From Darksidea phi (lineage: Eukaryota; Ascomycota; Dothideomycetes; Pleosporales; Lentitheciaceae): a stretch of DNA of 64,000 nt. The notes under the pieces were generated by a model. It did no database searches, had not been told where the DNA came from, and was given only the letters and a program-made list of their open reading frames with translations. The stretch lies in the NCBI GenBank assembly GCA_030770425.1, contig JASJFT010000055.1, forward strand, positions 171,965 to 235,964, read 5' to 3'. Every line of letters begins with the position of its first letter. Positions within the stretch are counted from its first letter, which is position 1. Positions 1 to 10,774 of this stretch are shown here, one piece after another. The position numbers were made by a program, and so were the translations under genes.

Positions 1-704
1 ATATACGGCAGCGTACCACCACCGTGGGAAAGTATAACACTGCAGCCGGGATATTTGCGCAACGTACCGGTGGCGAGAAGGTGAATGGCGGTCCTCGTTG
101 TCTCGTGCGGCCAGTCGAGCAGAGGCCGTGGTAGTATTATCGGCTCCGTGATTGCAAGGTCCGTGCCTTCGATGGTTGGATGGATAAAAACGACGGCTGC
201 ATGACCTGCCAACTCCTGCCACACAAGCCGAAAGTCGGGATGGCCCAGGTATCTGCCCCCGTAACTCGTGAATAGCATTACCCCGTCGGCCCTCAAACTT
301 TTGAGCGCGTATCGCATCTCGTCTATGCATGCTGACGCATTCCCCGGCGAAGGGACGGTGGCGAAGAAACCGAATCTGGACGGATGCTCATCGCGAAGAT
401 TCGCCATCGCAGTGTTGACCTCGCGGCAAAGTAGAATTTCTTCAGACGTGCTCTCGGCCAGGATTGATACTGGAATAGGGAGCGATAGAATTGACGCGCC
501 AATCTGATTGCGATCCATAAAGGCGAGGCTGAGTGACGAGCTCCATTCCGGCAGCTTTAACCCCTGAGTGATGGCAGGCCTCCTCCGGATGACTACCCGT
601 CTATCAGTGAACCGGATCAGCGCCTTTAGCCCTTCGTGAGACTTACGTTCCACAATGACTTGCGGCAAGATGTGGTGATGCACATCAATCTTTTGATGGG
701 CCAT
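1..704 (-). CDS. Amidohydrolase-2 family decarboxylase, 6-methylsalicylate decarboxylase-like (3' end beyond window)
   Basis: The reverse strand reads openly from ATG at 704 to the window edge (about 234 residues, C-terminus missing). It begins MAHQKIDVHHHILPQ, giving the metal-binding HxH of the amidohydrolase-2 (ACMSD-like) family at residues 9-11. Later come GFFATVPSP, ADGVMLFTSYGGRYLGHP, the metal-ligand strand VVFIHPT, LLDWPHETTRTAIHLLATGT and VILSHGGGTLPY, in the family order. In fungi this subfamily includes the 6-methylsalicylate decarboxylases of patulin and yanuthone pathways, which remove CO2 to give m-cresol; substrate here is inferred. Residues 15-40 (QVIVERKSHEGLKALI..) do not resemble the family and contain a GTAAGT, so a small mis-spliced or unrecognised intron is possible. 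It is divergent from an FAD-linked oxidase, the same kind of neighbour found in patulin-type clusters. Confidence 0.8.
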   Translation of the reverse strand, partial: MAHQKIDVHHHILPQVIVERKSHEGLKALIRFTDRRVVIRRRPAITQGLKLPEWSSSLSLAFMDRNQIGASILSLPIPVSILAESTSEEILLCREVNTAMANLRDEHPSRFGFFATVPSPGNASACIDEMRYALKSLRADGVMLFTSYGGRYLGHPDFRLVWQELAGHAAVVFIHPTIEGTDLAITEPIILPRPLLDWPHETTRTAIHLLATGTLRKYPGCSVILSHGGGTLPY

Positions 705-1133
705 GCTGAGTCGGGCTCGCAAGGCAGCTGAATTTTCAAAACGCGTAACGAATAGCACTCTGGTCTGGTCTCGGACTTTAATATGTTTTCGGGGACCAAA
801 AGGGTGGCATTACGCGTTCCCGTACCTTGCAACGCGCCGGAAGAGGAATGCATAAATGTCCGGTGACGATGTGTGGATATGCGGAGCCACCTACCTGCGA
901 TGTGAAGCAATCTGAGCCTTAATTCGGAGGCCGAATAAAAATTCAAGTCGGCCAATTAGTATGTCGGCGGGCGGTAAGGGCGGATACAGAGCATAAGCCA
1001 TACTGTTATTGTATTCGGCCATCCGTAAGTCATAAACCTTGTATCGCAACCTAAGGCGATCAATTCTTGAAGTAGAACCCACGTGTGTCTTTTACGGCCT
1101 AGTCGCCCGTTCAAGTATAATTCTGACGTCAAG
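705..1133. promoter_or_regulatory. Shared divergent promoter region
   Basis: A 429-bp gap separates the start codons of the amidohydrolase (left, minus) and the FAD-linked oxidase (right, plus). No coding signal of its own is seen; the short open frames here overlap on both strands and resemble no family. It probably holds both promoters, which suggests that the two genes are co-regulated. Confidence 0.5.
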
Positions 1134-2808
1134 ATGTGGGCTGTTCTCTTCGCACTAGCTTTTTTGTCAGTCAACCAGTGCTTTGGTTTGACAAACAATG
1201 AAATAGCTAGTGATCTACGCTCCATACTCTCGCCAGAATCTGGGATTTTCTTCCCCAGTGATGCAGCCTGGCTTACCGAAACTGCGCAACGATGGAACCA
1301 GTGGAGCTCGCCGAGCTTCATACTATCGGTCAAGCCAAAACGAGAAGAGGATGTTTCCAAATTAGTGAGATTATTGTTGACCGCACGGCTATGGTATGCT
1401 AATGAGTTCGGTCAGGTTCAATATTGCTCGCGAAAGAACGTTTCCTTCGTGACGACTGGGGGAGGCCATGGATATAGCGGCACCTTTCGCACGTGCAACG
1501 GGATACAAATTGACATGGGTAACTTCAACAGTGTTGCTGTTGATCCAGTCAAAAATACGTTGACGATTGGTGGATCAGTGAGATTTAGAGACCTGGCCGG
1601 CCCAGTGTACGCTGGCGGAAAAGCAATTGGTACGCAGTCACCGCTTGCCATCTCTGATGAAATTGTCACTTATGTTTACACAGCTGTTGGAGCCTGTTCC
1701 TGTGTTGGCATGACTGGTGCTACTCTCGGCGGAGGGGTGGGATTCTACTCGGGCTTATATGGAGCCATATCCGACTCACTAGCATCCGTGAAGATGGTCA
1801 CCGGAGCGGGGAAATTGATAACAGCCTCCGAATCCAAGAACAGCGAGTTGTTCTGGGGAATTAGAGGCGCTGGATTCAACTTTGGCACCGTAACCTCTCT
1901 TACTTACAAACTTGTCGATTACCCTAATGATGGTCACCTCACCAACGTCGATATGATGTTCCCAATAAATCAGAATGAGTCAGTATGGGAAACGGTCAAG
2001 AAGTTTTTTGGGGACCAGCCGAAAGAGTTGAGTCTTGCGTATGGCTTACTATTTAATCCAGATTTGGAGCAAGTAAGTCCCATCTTCTTTCCTACAAAGC
2101 CAGCGCTAAGCTTAGAAAAGGTCATCATTGCAGTGAATGCAATCTACGCGCGCCCCATCGTCGAAGGGAAGAAATTGCTTCAGCCCTTCTTCAGTCTCAA
2201 TCCAATGAACACGAACATATCCTACCTGCCATGGAAAGATGTTCCGGACACTGCTCTCTATGGTGCCATTGCAAGGAATTGTATGACCAAGCCATACTAC
2301 ATTCCCTACACGGCGAACCTCTACAACATCGACGTAAATAAGATGATTCAGGCGGCCAATTATGTTTCCGAAAACTTTGCCAAACAGCCATCCCTTCAGA
2401 GGTCCCTAGTCACATTCACGCAATACGCATCATGGGGCTTTCAGCAGCACGCAGGTAATTATTCTGCGTTTCCTCATAGAAAGCCCGTAATCTTCGCGTA
2501 AGTGGTTCTGCTGTCCAAAGAAACGCAGCCCAATGCAACTTCATACTAACGGATGCATTTTCAGTCAGGTAGATGGTATAGCAGCATCCGAAAGCGACGT
2601 ACCATCAGTTGACTCATTCGGAAAGACTCTGCGAAGCCTTTTGAATAATCAAAGTGCCGACGGCAACTCCCCGGTCTACATCCATTTTAGCCATGGTGAT
2701 GAAGGGCCTGCATCCTGGTATACAGTGGACAATCTTCCTCATCTGAGGGAGTTGAAGAAGCGATACGACCCTCATTCACTATTTTCATTTTACAACCCCA
2801 TTTCCTAA
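1134..2808 (+). CDS. Secreted FAD-linked oxidoreductase (berberine-bridge-enzyme type)
   Basis: Exons 1134-1364, 1416-1629, 1684-2497 and 2565-2808 give 500 residues. The three introns are GTGAGA..CAG (51 nt), GTACGC..CAG (54 nt) and GTAAGT..TCAG (67 nt, with a perfect TACTAAC branch site). Splicing restores the family sequence KLVQYCSRKNVSFVTTGG and GKAIAVGACSCVGMTG. A signal peptide covers residues 1-20. The FAD_binding_4 (PP-loop) motif TTGGGHGYSG lies at residues 90-99, with His95 as the likely covalent flavin site, followed by GATLGGGVGFYSGLYG. The C-terminal BBE motif is KKRYDPHSLFSFYNP. The family performs flavin-dependent oxidations in the secretory pathway or outside the cell; PatO-like enzymes of polyketide clusters belong here. 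Substrate unknown. I prefer the ATG at 1134 to the in-frame codon at 1083 because the signal peptide begins there. Confidence 0.88.
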
Positions 2809-3380
2809 CTCTGTTTTAGTCAGCGGTCTGATGTATTTCCTTCTTTGTTAGTTGTCGGGCTGCTTTTTTGAAAGATTTTTGCCATATGATGTTAGAGAAT
2901 AGCGACCTGGTCTGCCATATTGGAAGCCGAAACAGTGGTGAGTCAGGTACGTGATATCGGCATGACTCTAGAAGAACTATATATATATATCCTTTGGGCT
3001 CCCTGGGTGGATACTTTTATTAAAGAACTTTTCTATCCGATATAATTAAATATAAGTAGCTATTATATCCTTAAACTTATAGAATAATCTAATCAACGCT
3101 ATTGTGTAAATCGGGTAGACGGCTGTACCTGTTTGTGTAATTTTTAGATTTCAGCTTTATACCCCCCTGTGTGTTAAAAACAATAATAGAATAATCTAAA
3201 ATGATAAAATAAAAAGATATTTTATTCTATATATCTTAAGATATAAAAAGATTATTAATAAACATATAACCTATTTATTTCGGCACGAACATAACGCCCG
3301 GTCGCTAACTGTAACCTCATTGCACCATGAGCCATGCGCCGAAGTGCCAGCGCGAAGTTGCGGTACCAAAGAGCAAATCA
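2809..3380. other. AT-rich intergenic stretch
   Basis: No gene seen. From about 2980 to 3280 the sequence is very AT-rich, with runs such as ATATATATATATCC and many TA dinucleotides, like RIP-degraded DNA. It separates the cluster-like gene pair from the decayed kinase-like gene. Confidence 0.5.
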
Positions 3381-4783
3381 TTACCCTCTCTTGTTGCAGC
3401 AGCGGTTGGCGCGTCGCATCATAGGTTTAAATCCCATTATCGAGCATAGCTCAGTCATCAAGCTACTCCCAACATCCAGTTTCCTCAGTACCTTGTGCTC
3501 AAGCATCCTCGCAAGCCTATATCGCACCTTATCATCCTCTTGGATCCCAAATTCCCGTCCGAGACAGGTTTTGGTCGCCGACACGAATAACGTACCCATC
3601 TCAGAGACAAGATGCTCTACGCGCCTAAGCATCTTCCCTCTTATTGCACTGACCTTCGCATGAACCTGCTCTTGCTGCATGTACTTGCTGAACAGATCCG
3701 GCGCGGGATCCCAGAACCCGATATCAAACAGTAGAACCCCGAAAGAATATAAATCGTGCACCTTGGTAGGCCCTTCGCTTGGACTGCGTCCTTGAGACTC
3801 GAGATGCTGATAAAACTCGCGTAGGAGATCAATTTTGTCTGGGCCAAGTGAAGAATGGTGGTTTGTGGGACGGCTAAAAGAGAAGCCGCAGGGAAAGGGC
3901 TTAGAGTAATCAATGGCGTTGGTATCACGGCTCAAGGAGAAGATGATGTTCAGGCTTGATACACTTTCGTGGACCCAGCCAACATTGTGTCATTCCAATA
4001 GTGCCCGGCCAGTTATTTGAGCGTACCGAAACGGTGACCAAGCGTTGGGGGGTGCGAACACGAGTCCGCCGCTCCCTGGAGGACCGAGAATGTCATATAG
4101 CGTTATCGAACGATATCGATCGTGGTGTGAATTTTAAAGGATTAAGCTGCAGCACTCTTTGGATGGGAAGGCAGTACGGGCAAGACAAGTCTGTCGAACT
4201 CCGGGCTTGACTCACCCATAATCTTGACTAATTGACCCACACGAGAGTCGTTTCTGCGCTGCACTTCGATATCTGTAGGCACATAGTCAGAATACTCGAG
4301 CAGAACCCCACCAAACCTGGGATGATTTTCGTCGATCAATGACCCCGCCTTGAAAGCTTTGAATCGGTGCGGAATTTTAGAAGCAGCTGTTCTCCGACTA
4401 CGAATTGTTTCGAAGCACATTCTTGAGCGGGAAGTTCTCTAGGCATATTTGAAGGGAAATCACTAAGTCGAGATCCTCGGAGGCTTTTTCTTGAATTAAA
4501 TCCTTAAGGTGGACTTCTGCAAGCAGTTCGGGGATTGCAAGAATGTTCTTTCTATAGCGTTAGCTAGTAGAGCGATGTTGTCGTCGAAACTTTGGCAAAA
4601 CCACCGGATCTTTGTCTCGTTCGAATTCTCATCCTCATCATATGCACTTAAATCATCCGAGCAGGAAGGGAACTTCGAATATTGGATTACAAGTCTAAGA
4701 GGTAAATAAAGAGACGAGTATATAACAGCGCAAAATACCATTTTCAACTGTTCCATATTTGATCGCCCTGTTTCGCGTGCCAC
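3381..4783 (-). pseudogene. Broken HeLo/pseudokinase-type gene
   Basis: Reverse-strand fragments resemble the C-terminal kinase-like part of fungal proteins that often carry an N-terminal HeLo-like (prion-inhibition) domain. From 5' to 3' these are: a fragment with RFGGVLLEYSDYVPTD (about 4420-4142), then SITLYDILGPPGSG and PFRYAQITGRALL (about 4115-4000), HNVGWVHESVSSLNIIF (about 3990-3940), CGFSFSRP, and VHDLYSFGVLLFDIGFW with CLGREFGI near the C-terminus. Between GRALLE and HNVGW an in-frame TGA replaces a sense codon, and the 4142 fragment ends in a stop and changes frame before the next block. A 4783-4496 fragment (DDNIALLANAIERTF) may be the N-terminal region. The stops and frame breaks make it a pseudogene. 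Such genes are usually linked to allorecognition or cell-death signalling. Confidence 0.55.
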
Positions 4784-5037
4784 AATGATATTACTGCTAT
4801 GAAGACCTCGGAGAAAGAGTTCGAAACAAGATGCGCTTCCCTATACAGGGTGCGAGCGATATATGGAGTTAGGAAGGCTGTGAAGGAGACATGGCTTGAA
4901 CAGCCTCAAAAGACTATCTCATAGCTCTTTAACGCGTTCCTCGGCGTGCCTGGACCGGTACGTACAATGAGCGCGACACGAGTTTTAGGATAGGAATTAA
5001 GCTGAATTAACCTGCATGCCATCCGATCGGCCCCCCT

Positions 5038-5427
5038 TTACTTTCGTCTAGCCTCATGCTTCTCCCAGCGAAAGAACTTGCACTGTTTGCCTTTAGGCTT
5101 TGGACATCTCCGAACTGTAATAGATCGATTAATGCTGCACGGCCTCGGGCTGTGGTAAACCTCACATCTTTTGCCCTTGTTTGGGGTATCCTTCTTCACT
5201 ACACGCCGAACGGCTAGACGGCCACAATTGCAGTACCACTTCCAATTTCGAAGATGCCCAGGCTGTGGATATGGGGGGGATTTTGGTTCTTCTCGAGAGA
5301 TTTGACGCTTAGGCGGCGCTGGGAGATGCCGTCCAGGAATTGAGGAAAGAGGGTATGGCAAGCGAGATACCCGTCGTTTGGGGAACACATACGAGAGGAC
5401 TTTCTTGAGCATGAGACTTTTCCACAT
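5038..5427 (-). CDS. Small GRF-type zinc finger protein
   Basis: Exons 5427-5166 and 5114-5038 give 112 residues. The intron (GTGAGG..CAG, 51 nt) falls inside the zinc finger. Reading through it gives nonsense, while splicing restores PNKGKRFRRCPKPKGKQCKF. The result is WYCNCGRLAVRR..TPNKGKRF..C....QCKFFRW, matching the zf-GRF pattern CxCG..GPNxGRxFxxC..CxFFxW. GRF fingers bind single-stranded nucleic acid in proteins such as APE2, NEIL3 and topoisomerase III, but this protein has no enzymatic domain and a basic, proline-rich N-terminus. The start codon is uncertain: MWKSLML at 5427 is the first in-frame ATG; others follow at once. Function unknown. Confidence 0.6.
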   Translation of the reverse strand: MWKSLMLKKVLSYVFPKRRVSRLPYPLSSIPGRHLPAPPKRQISREEPKSPPYPQPGHLRNWKWYCNCGRLAVRRVVKKDTPNKGKRCEVYHSPRPCSINRSITVRRCPKPKGKQCKFFRWEKHEARRK

Positions 5428-5869
5428 GTTGCAGAGTAGTACGGAGATTGCAAGTTGAATAGAAAGTGAAAATAGTCAACAGAACAATCGTGCCAATCAT
5501 TATATATTCACTATGACCAGGGCTCGACTGAGCTTCAGCAGCATCTTGCCTTACGGTTTCGCACAGCAGGTGGCTGGGCCAACCACAATCCACCGGCTCG
5601 AACGGGTAACCCAGAAGACAGGAAGTTGGCAAATAAAAGGCTTTGCTGGCGCAAGCTTGGTAGCGTATGCGCATACACTGTTGCAGCCTGAGATATGCAT
5701 AGCTACTTCGTTGGCTATCGACATAGCCAAGCGCAAAGTGGCGGAGGACGAGAACAGAACTCATGACCCACACCAACAACGTGGCGGGAGCTCGCGATGA
5801 CTCTGTTCTTCTGTGGTGGAAAGCGTCTCCGATTGGGTCGGTAATACAGTTCAGTACTTGGTCCTCGCT

Positions 5870-6110
5870 TGAGGCGCGGTCCCGCCCAGTATTGTCCCGT
5901 CCATCACGCCCATCACAACCCCGTGGTCCTGGACTCCACAGCCAACTTGGCCAGGCGGTCCGGGATGTCCTTGCGTACCGGTGCGGCCATCGTGGCCTGC
6001 CATCTCGCCCTGCCATCTCGCCCTGGTAGGCCGGTTCGAAGTAGGCAGAATAAGAGGGTGACGATAAGAGATAAGACACCGAGAATGACCCCAATAATGT
6101 GAATATGTCG
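5870..6110 (-). pseudogene. Frame-broken collagen-like (Gly-X-Y) membrane protein remnant
   Basis: Reading the reverse strand across frames gives a hydrophobic segment (HIIGVILGVLSLIVTLLFCL, about 6105-6045), then LPGRDGR in the same frame, then in a second frame GHDGRTGTQGHPGPPGQVG, then in a third frame PGPRGCDGRDGRDNTGRD. Gly-X-Y triplets therefore continue through all three frames, as expected of one collagen-like gene damaged by small indels. A 13-bp direct duplication (GGGCGAGATGGCA) around 6008-6033 is one likely cause. A 302-residue open frame covers the area (6217-5309) but switches no frames and resembles nothing. Fungal genomes do carry short transmembrane collagen-like genes; this copy is probably dead. 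Confidence 0.35.
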
Positions 6111-6217
6111 ACACGAATCGTGCTAGACTGTGTAATCCGAAGAGTGAGGATGCGAGTAGCAGCTTGGTGAGCCATTACTCTAGGGACGGTTGACTGCTTA
6201 ACGGATAAGCGCAGCAT

Positions 6218-7848
6218 TCAAACCAAAAGCCGGGCTATAACATACTTCCTGTATCGAAGCGGCTATTGATATCGCCTGACTAGCATGAATTATTCCAATC
6301 GCTTGAACGGCACGCTTCTCGCCTGCACTCTTCTTCGAACGGTCATTTGCGCTCAGATCTGTCCTCAATCTGTCGCCGCCCGCCACACGATAACAAACCA
6401 AAAGCGCTATAGACGTAGGTAATAACGTTCACGAACACAAAGTATCAGAAGAACATGCGCTGTTAAGAAAGCAGGTGAAGCGAGCGACACGGACCAATGC
6501 TCTTCTTCACAGCTTAGATTCTACTGACCTCTTACGGCTAGCAGGGACACACTTGGACTCATTTTTTGCAGGTAGCAGAAAAACTATCAGAAAATCCAAA
6601 CTAAAAGGCCCGATCTATAATTTTCATGCTCTGTACTTTGAAGAAATTTCACTAAAATAGAGCACAGACTTTTTGGGTGTGTCTTACGATCCAGAAACAT
6701 GCACGTGGGCTCGCAAATATGCAGCGAGAACGTACATCCCCCTGAAACCGGATCCAGGTATACACTGTCGAAGGTTGCATGTGCTGAAAGTCAAGGGTAT
6801 TATATAGAGTAGGGCCAAAGTGACTTCATCGCTCTCGCTGTTTCCAAAAATCCACCCGGATATCTTCGCCTGGAGAAGCAGCGACCCAAAGTGGTTCTTA
6901 GTAAAGAGAATGCACAAATGAGTAACATACGAATGTATGAGTGCGGCCCTATGTCAGGTGCCTTCTCAAAAACGTATGCCTTGAGGTTTGATGTACGACT
7001 TGTGCTTCTTGCGAGATCCAGACACATGGTTTTTATGGCGCAGCAACACGAACAATGAGAGGACATCTAGAAAACATAGCATTAACAAAGTATGAGCTAG
7101 ACACCGCATCTCTGCTTGTAAAGCATAGCACGCTTCCGTGATGGGCCCTCCGCTTCTCCTTGATCTTTCTCAACCTCTTCTAAGCTGCGGCGAGTCGTCT
7201 TATAAAACATTTCCGCAAACATCACGCAACTCCACTAAGGGGCGGGACTCCTCTCCTACTCATAAAAAACCGTTTCCGCCGCTTGGATGCGTCTTTCCTT
7301 TCCAAAATCCCCGAAAACGCTACTCATGATGGGGTAGTCCTGCCTACAAAATTTAGTCCGAAAACTGGCAAAAGCTTTGACATGTGCTGCACTCCGAACA
7401 CTTCCCCCCAAAAGGGTGTGAACGCGCGGGAAAATGTGTTTTCCGCTGTTGAGATATTCTGATCTTGCGATCGCATAATGGGTAGAGCGCGAAGCACCCT
7501 ATGCGGGCTTTGTGTTGTGCGGCGTCCCACGACCAAACTGGTAGGTGAAGAAGCGACGGAGAGATAGCGTGTGGTGGGATAATTCAAGGCAGAGAATATG
7601 AGGAGAGGCTTGTGATGATGATACTTATTATCATCAGTAGCCGGGGCGTTGGGGATGGCCAAGTGTAATATCAATGCAACCTCGCCGAAGATTAACAATA
7701 TTGGAGCAGTATCAAATGCGCAATAGAGAAACGTTCTATTGGGTATCATAACTCGACCTCCGAGCCGCCCACACCTTCTATTCAGGACGCCTAACTTCCT
7801 TTCGGCAAAGACAACCCGCCCAACTCTTCACTATTACGTCGTTTCTCA
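6218..7848. other. Intergenic stretch, no gene recognised
   Basis: Only short overlapping frames on both strands, none with family resemblance or plausible splice structure. Composition is mixed, not strongly AT-rich. No RNA gene was recognised. Confidence 0.4.
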
Positions 7849-9850
7849 TTACGGCGGTACACGCTTTCGTTCTCCCTCCTCTTCCTCGTCATATATTTTC
7901 ACTCTCGCGGCATACTCCTTGATCTTAGAATGGATCGTCTCTTCGATGAGTTCTCCTCTTCCCCCTGCAACGCGGAGAATGAGATCGTTGAGAGATGCAC
8001 GACCAAGAATGTCAACGTGATCGCCTTTTCTATGGTTAGTAAAGGGGCAATGTATTAAACGAATCGTACTGACCTGTGTTCGGTCCACCTCTCGGACTAA
8101 ACCGGTCTGGCTCATGTGGCATCTCATATGTTGTGACATGCACACCCGCCGGGTTATACCTCTTCATTTTCCACCCCTTACTGCACATATATCCGGAACT
8201 CAGCAGGTTGACAGTCCCATCTCCTTCGCCCATCACAACACCGTGATCGACATTGCCATTAGTAAAGCCCGTATCGATGGTGACATTCAAACTACTCAAA
8301 AGGTCGTTATCCTCTTTGTAATAGTATGCTCGCTCCGTCGGTTTCCCGATTCCGTAGAAGCAGTAGATTTTCAGATTAGGGGCGAGCGGGAGACGCGTTT
8401 CGAGAGGATTGACCCACTTTGCGGGCAGGAGTTGGTTATCTTCGACTTCTTTCGCGGTGTGGGCTACGCCATGGGAGTAGGAGCTTTGCACCATGTCCTT
8501 GTACCAGTCTTCGCTGTTGCGGAAGAGGTATGGCAAGCTTTCTTCGACTGTCAAATTTTTATTCGTGAGAGTCGAGTTCTTGTCTCTAAAACGGAGGAAG
8601 TTGCCAAAGGAGACGTTTTGGCCGGGCTCGTCATCGGGCGCCCATCCCTGGTCGCCCCAAACGGCATTGCCGCCAAGTGGAAGCATCGAGGATATACCCG
8701 GCATGGCGCGGAAGATCTCAGCACGTTCGTGGCGCGAGAGGAATTTTTCGAGGCCATAGACGGCGAAGGCGTTCAACTGAGCAGTATCCTTCATCTCGCC
8801 GGATAGCACGGCGGGTAAACCTTTGAGGGCACCCAGCATGCAGCCGCTGATGTTGATCCAGGAGTCGATGTAGGCGTCTACCCAACCGGGACCGCCATTG
8901 CCATAGCCTTCCGCTTCAACCCAATGGAAGAAGTAATAGAGAACCTGTGAGCCCATGGAATGCGAGAGTAACACCACTTTCTTGTTGGAGACGCGTGTTG
9001 CCACCTCGATATGGGCCTTCAAACGAGTGAAGTACTGGTCCCGTATCTCATAGTTCATATACGTCATCCGCCAGTCGTAGGCCGCAGTAAATGCATTTGT
9101 AGGATCATAACCAATCGTCGCTAAGTTCTCCAAGATCTTATTCCAGATCCAGTATCCAGTGATGAAGAAGTCGGTCGCATCGAAGCCTTGCGCGGCCCTT
9201 AGCTTTATGCCCGGCGGATCCAGCCCTGTTTTCTTGTCTAGCATGATATGCCTCTTCCAGCTTGGTTTTTCCAGTACCAGCGCCCGCATCATCGACCAAG
9301 ACCCCCACAGTCGCTTGCGAAAATATTGTCTCGATGCTTCTTCTGTTCCCCAGGACTCGAGGCCTGTGGAAATGACGCCGGGGATCATGATAACAGGGTG
9401 CACGGCATGTATGCCTTGTGATTGCGCATGGAGGCCCACGGCGAAGGAGTCGTAGTTGACGGCATCACGTTCTGACTTCTACTGAGTTGTGGAAATCAGC
9501 ACTCTTGGTCCACAAAAACCTTGCCGGATTCTGATCTTTAAGGTACTCACCTGCAACATTTGCGCATCCTTCAAAAATCCCGCAGGTAACGCTTCATATA
9601 TGCTGTCTAAGTTGACGTTTTCCAGGCTGCTCAGATCGATCATATCACTGTTGCCCGCGAAGAATGCAGCAGCCACCACACCGAAAACACCACCAAAGAG
9701 AAAGATCCAGAAGTTCTTCTTCTTGCCCGACTTCCCAGTCTTAAGTGTTTGTAGCTTCTCGGCGGTTACAACGCGTAGATTCAGAGGTCCGTCGGGATCC
9801 GCTGGGGAGGAAGCATCGTTGCCACCAAAGCGGCGCCGTAGGAAGGACAT
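7849..9850 (-). CDS. LRO1: Phospholipid:diacylglycerol acyltransferase
   Basis: Exons 9850-9551, 9478-8074 and 8024-7849 give 626 residues, the usual PDAT length. It moves an acyl chain from a phospholipid to diacylglycerol to make triacylglycerol at the ER. One transmembrane segment (NFWIFLFGGVFGVVAAAFFA) follows a short basic N-terminus, then a lumenal LCAT-like hydrolase fold: PVIMIPGVISTGLESWG (lid and oxyanion region), TAAYDWRM, the nucleophile motif LLSHSMGSQV (Ser274), the acid motif GEGDGTVN (Asp520) and the histidine motif TGDHVDILGR (His571). His571 and its motif are complete only after splicing the 49-nt intron 8073-8025, which has a TACTAAC branch. The first intron is 9550-9479, with acceptor TAG (an AAG three bases on is also in frame). 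It is head-to-head with NAA30. Confidence 0.95.
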
Positions 9851-10089
9851 GCGCTCTATGGAGGACGCGGATTCGTGTAGGAATACTCTGGAGTCGGGGA
9901 AAAAAGGGTCTTAAGCGTGGTCTTGTTTTCTTTTTTCAGATCCACGAGTAGCTGTCGTCGCATGTGAAAGGATCGTCGTCATAGCTCGGAGGAGCGCCAA
10001 GGCGGAAGGTTCCTAAACCCCGGACAGCGTTCCGAACCACAGCCCCTTCAGTCATCTCCCACCCCCACCTCTCAGCTACCGTTGGGGCC
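9851..10089. promoter_or_regulatory. Short bidirectional promoter LRO1/NAA30
   Basis: Only 239 bp lie between the two start codons, so both genes must take their promoters from this interval. It contains pyrimidine runs near 9925-9950. No other feature is visible. Confidence 0.5.
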
Positions 10090-10774
10090 ATGAGCGAGCC
10101 GAAAGATGGGAAAGAGAAGGAGGTGAAAGAGCTGCAATACGTGCAGTACCACGGCGCAAAGGAAGAGACTTATCTCCCCGCCATCCGACAGTTGATCTCC
10201 AAGGACCTCTCGGAACCGTACAGTATCTATGTATATCGGTACTTTTTGTATCAGTGGGGCGATTTGTGCTATATGGTACTTTGAGTTATTGAAAAACTGC
10301 CAAAGCTATCATACTGATGCATCATAGGCTCTTGACAACGCCAACACCCTAATTGGCGTCGTGGTCTGCAAACTCGAGCCCCATCGCAGCGGCACCTTCC
10401 GGGGTTACATCGCCATGCTCGCCGTACAGGAAGCTCATCGCGGCAAGGGAATCGCCACGAAGCTCGTCTGCATGGCCATCGACGCCATGGCCGCCCGCGA
10501 CGCCGACGAGATCGTACTCGAGACCGAGGTCACCAATACTGCATCCTTGAAGCTATACGAACGGTTGGGGTTTCTCAGGAGTAAACGGTTGCATCGCTAC
10601 TACTTAAATGGGAATGCGGCGTTCAGGCTGATATTATATTTAAAGGAGGGGACGGCTCTGAAAAGGCCAGGGGAGATGGGCATGGGTATGCAGCCGCGGA
10701 TGGAGGATTATCGGGGTTATGGAGCCACAGATGGACAAGAGGATATGGCAATGGATGCGGGGTTCGTGATTTGA
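10090..10774 (+). CDS. NAA30: N-alpha-acetyltransferase 30, NatC catalytic subunit
   Basis: Exons 10090-10275 and 10328-10774 give 210 residues. The intron is GTACTT..CATAG (52 nt, with an ACTGATGC branch) and joins DLCYM to ALDNAN in frame. NatC acetylates protein N-termini beginning Met-Leu, Met-Ile, Met-Phe and similar, co-translationally at the ribosome. The GNAT fold is clear: SEPYSIYVYRYFLYQWGDLC, VVVCKLEPHRSGTFRGYIAM, the acetyl-CoA loop RGKGIA at residues 100-105, DEIVLETEVTNTASLKLYE and LGFLRSKRLHRYYLNGNAAF. These are near-identical to fungal Mak3/Naa30. A C-terminal Met/Gly-rich tail of about 40 residues is not conserved in the family. Confidence 0.95.

Noticed and set aside
5309..6217. 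302-codon minus-strand frame
   Set aside because: Overlaps the GRF gene in another frame and the collagen triplets in only one of three frames; the long open frame appears to be chance.
8114..8806. 230-codon plus-strand frame
   Set aside because: Exactly antisense to the LRO1 coding exon; codon structure follows LRO1, no family features of its own.
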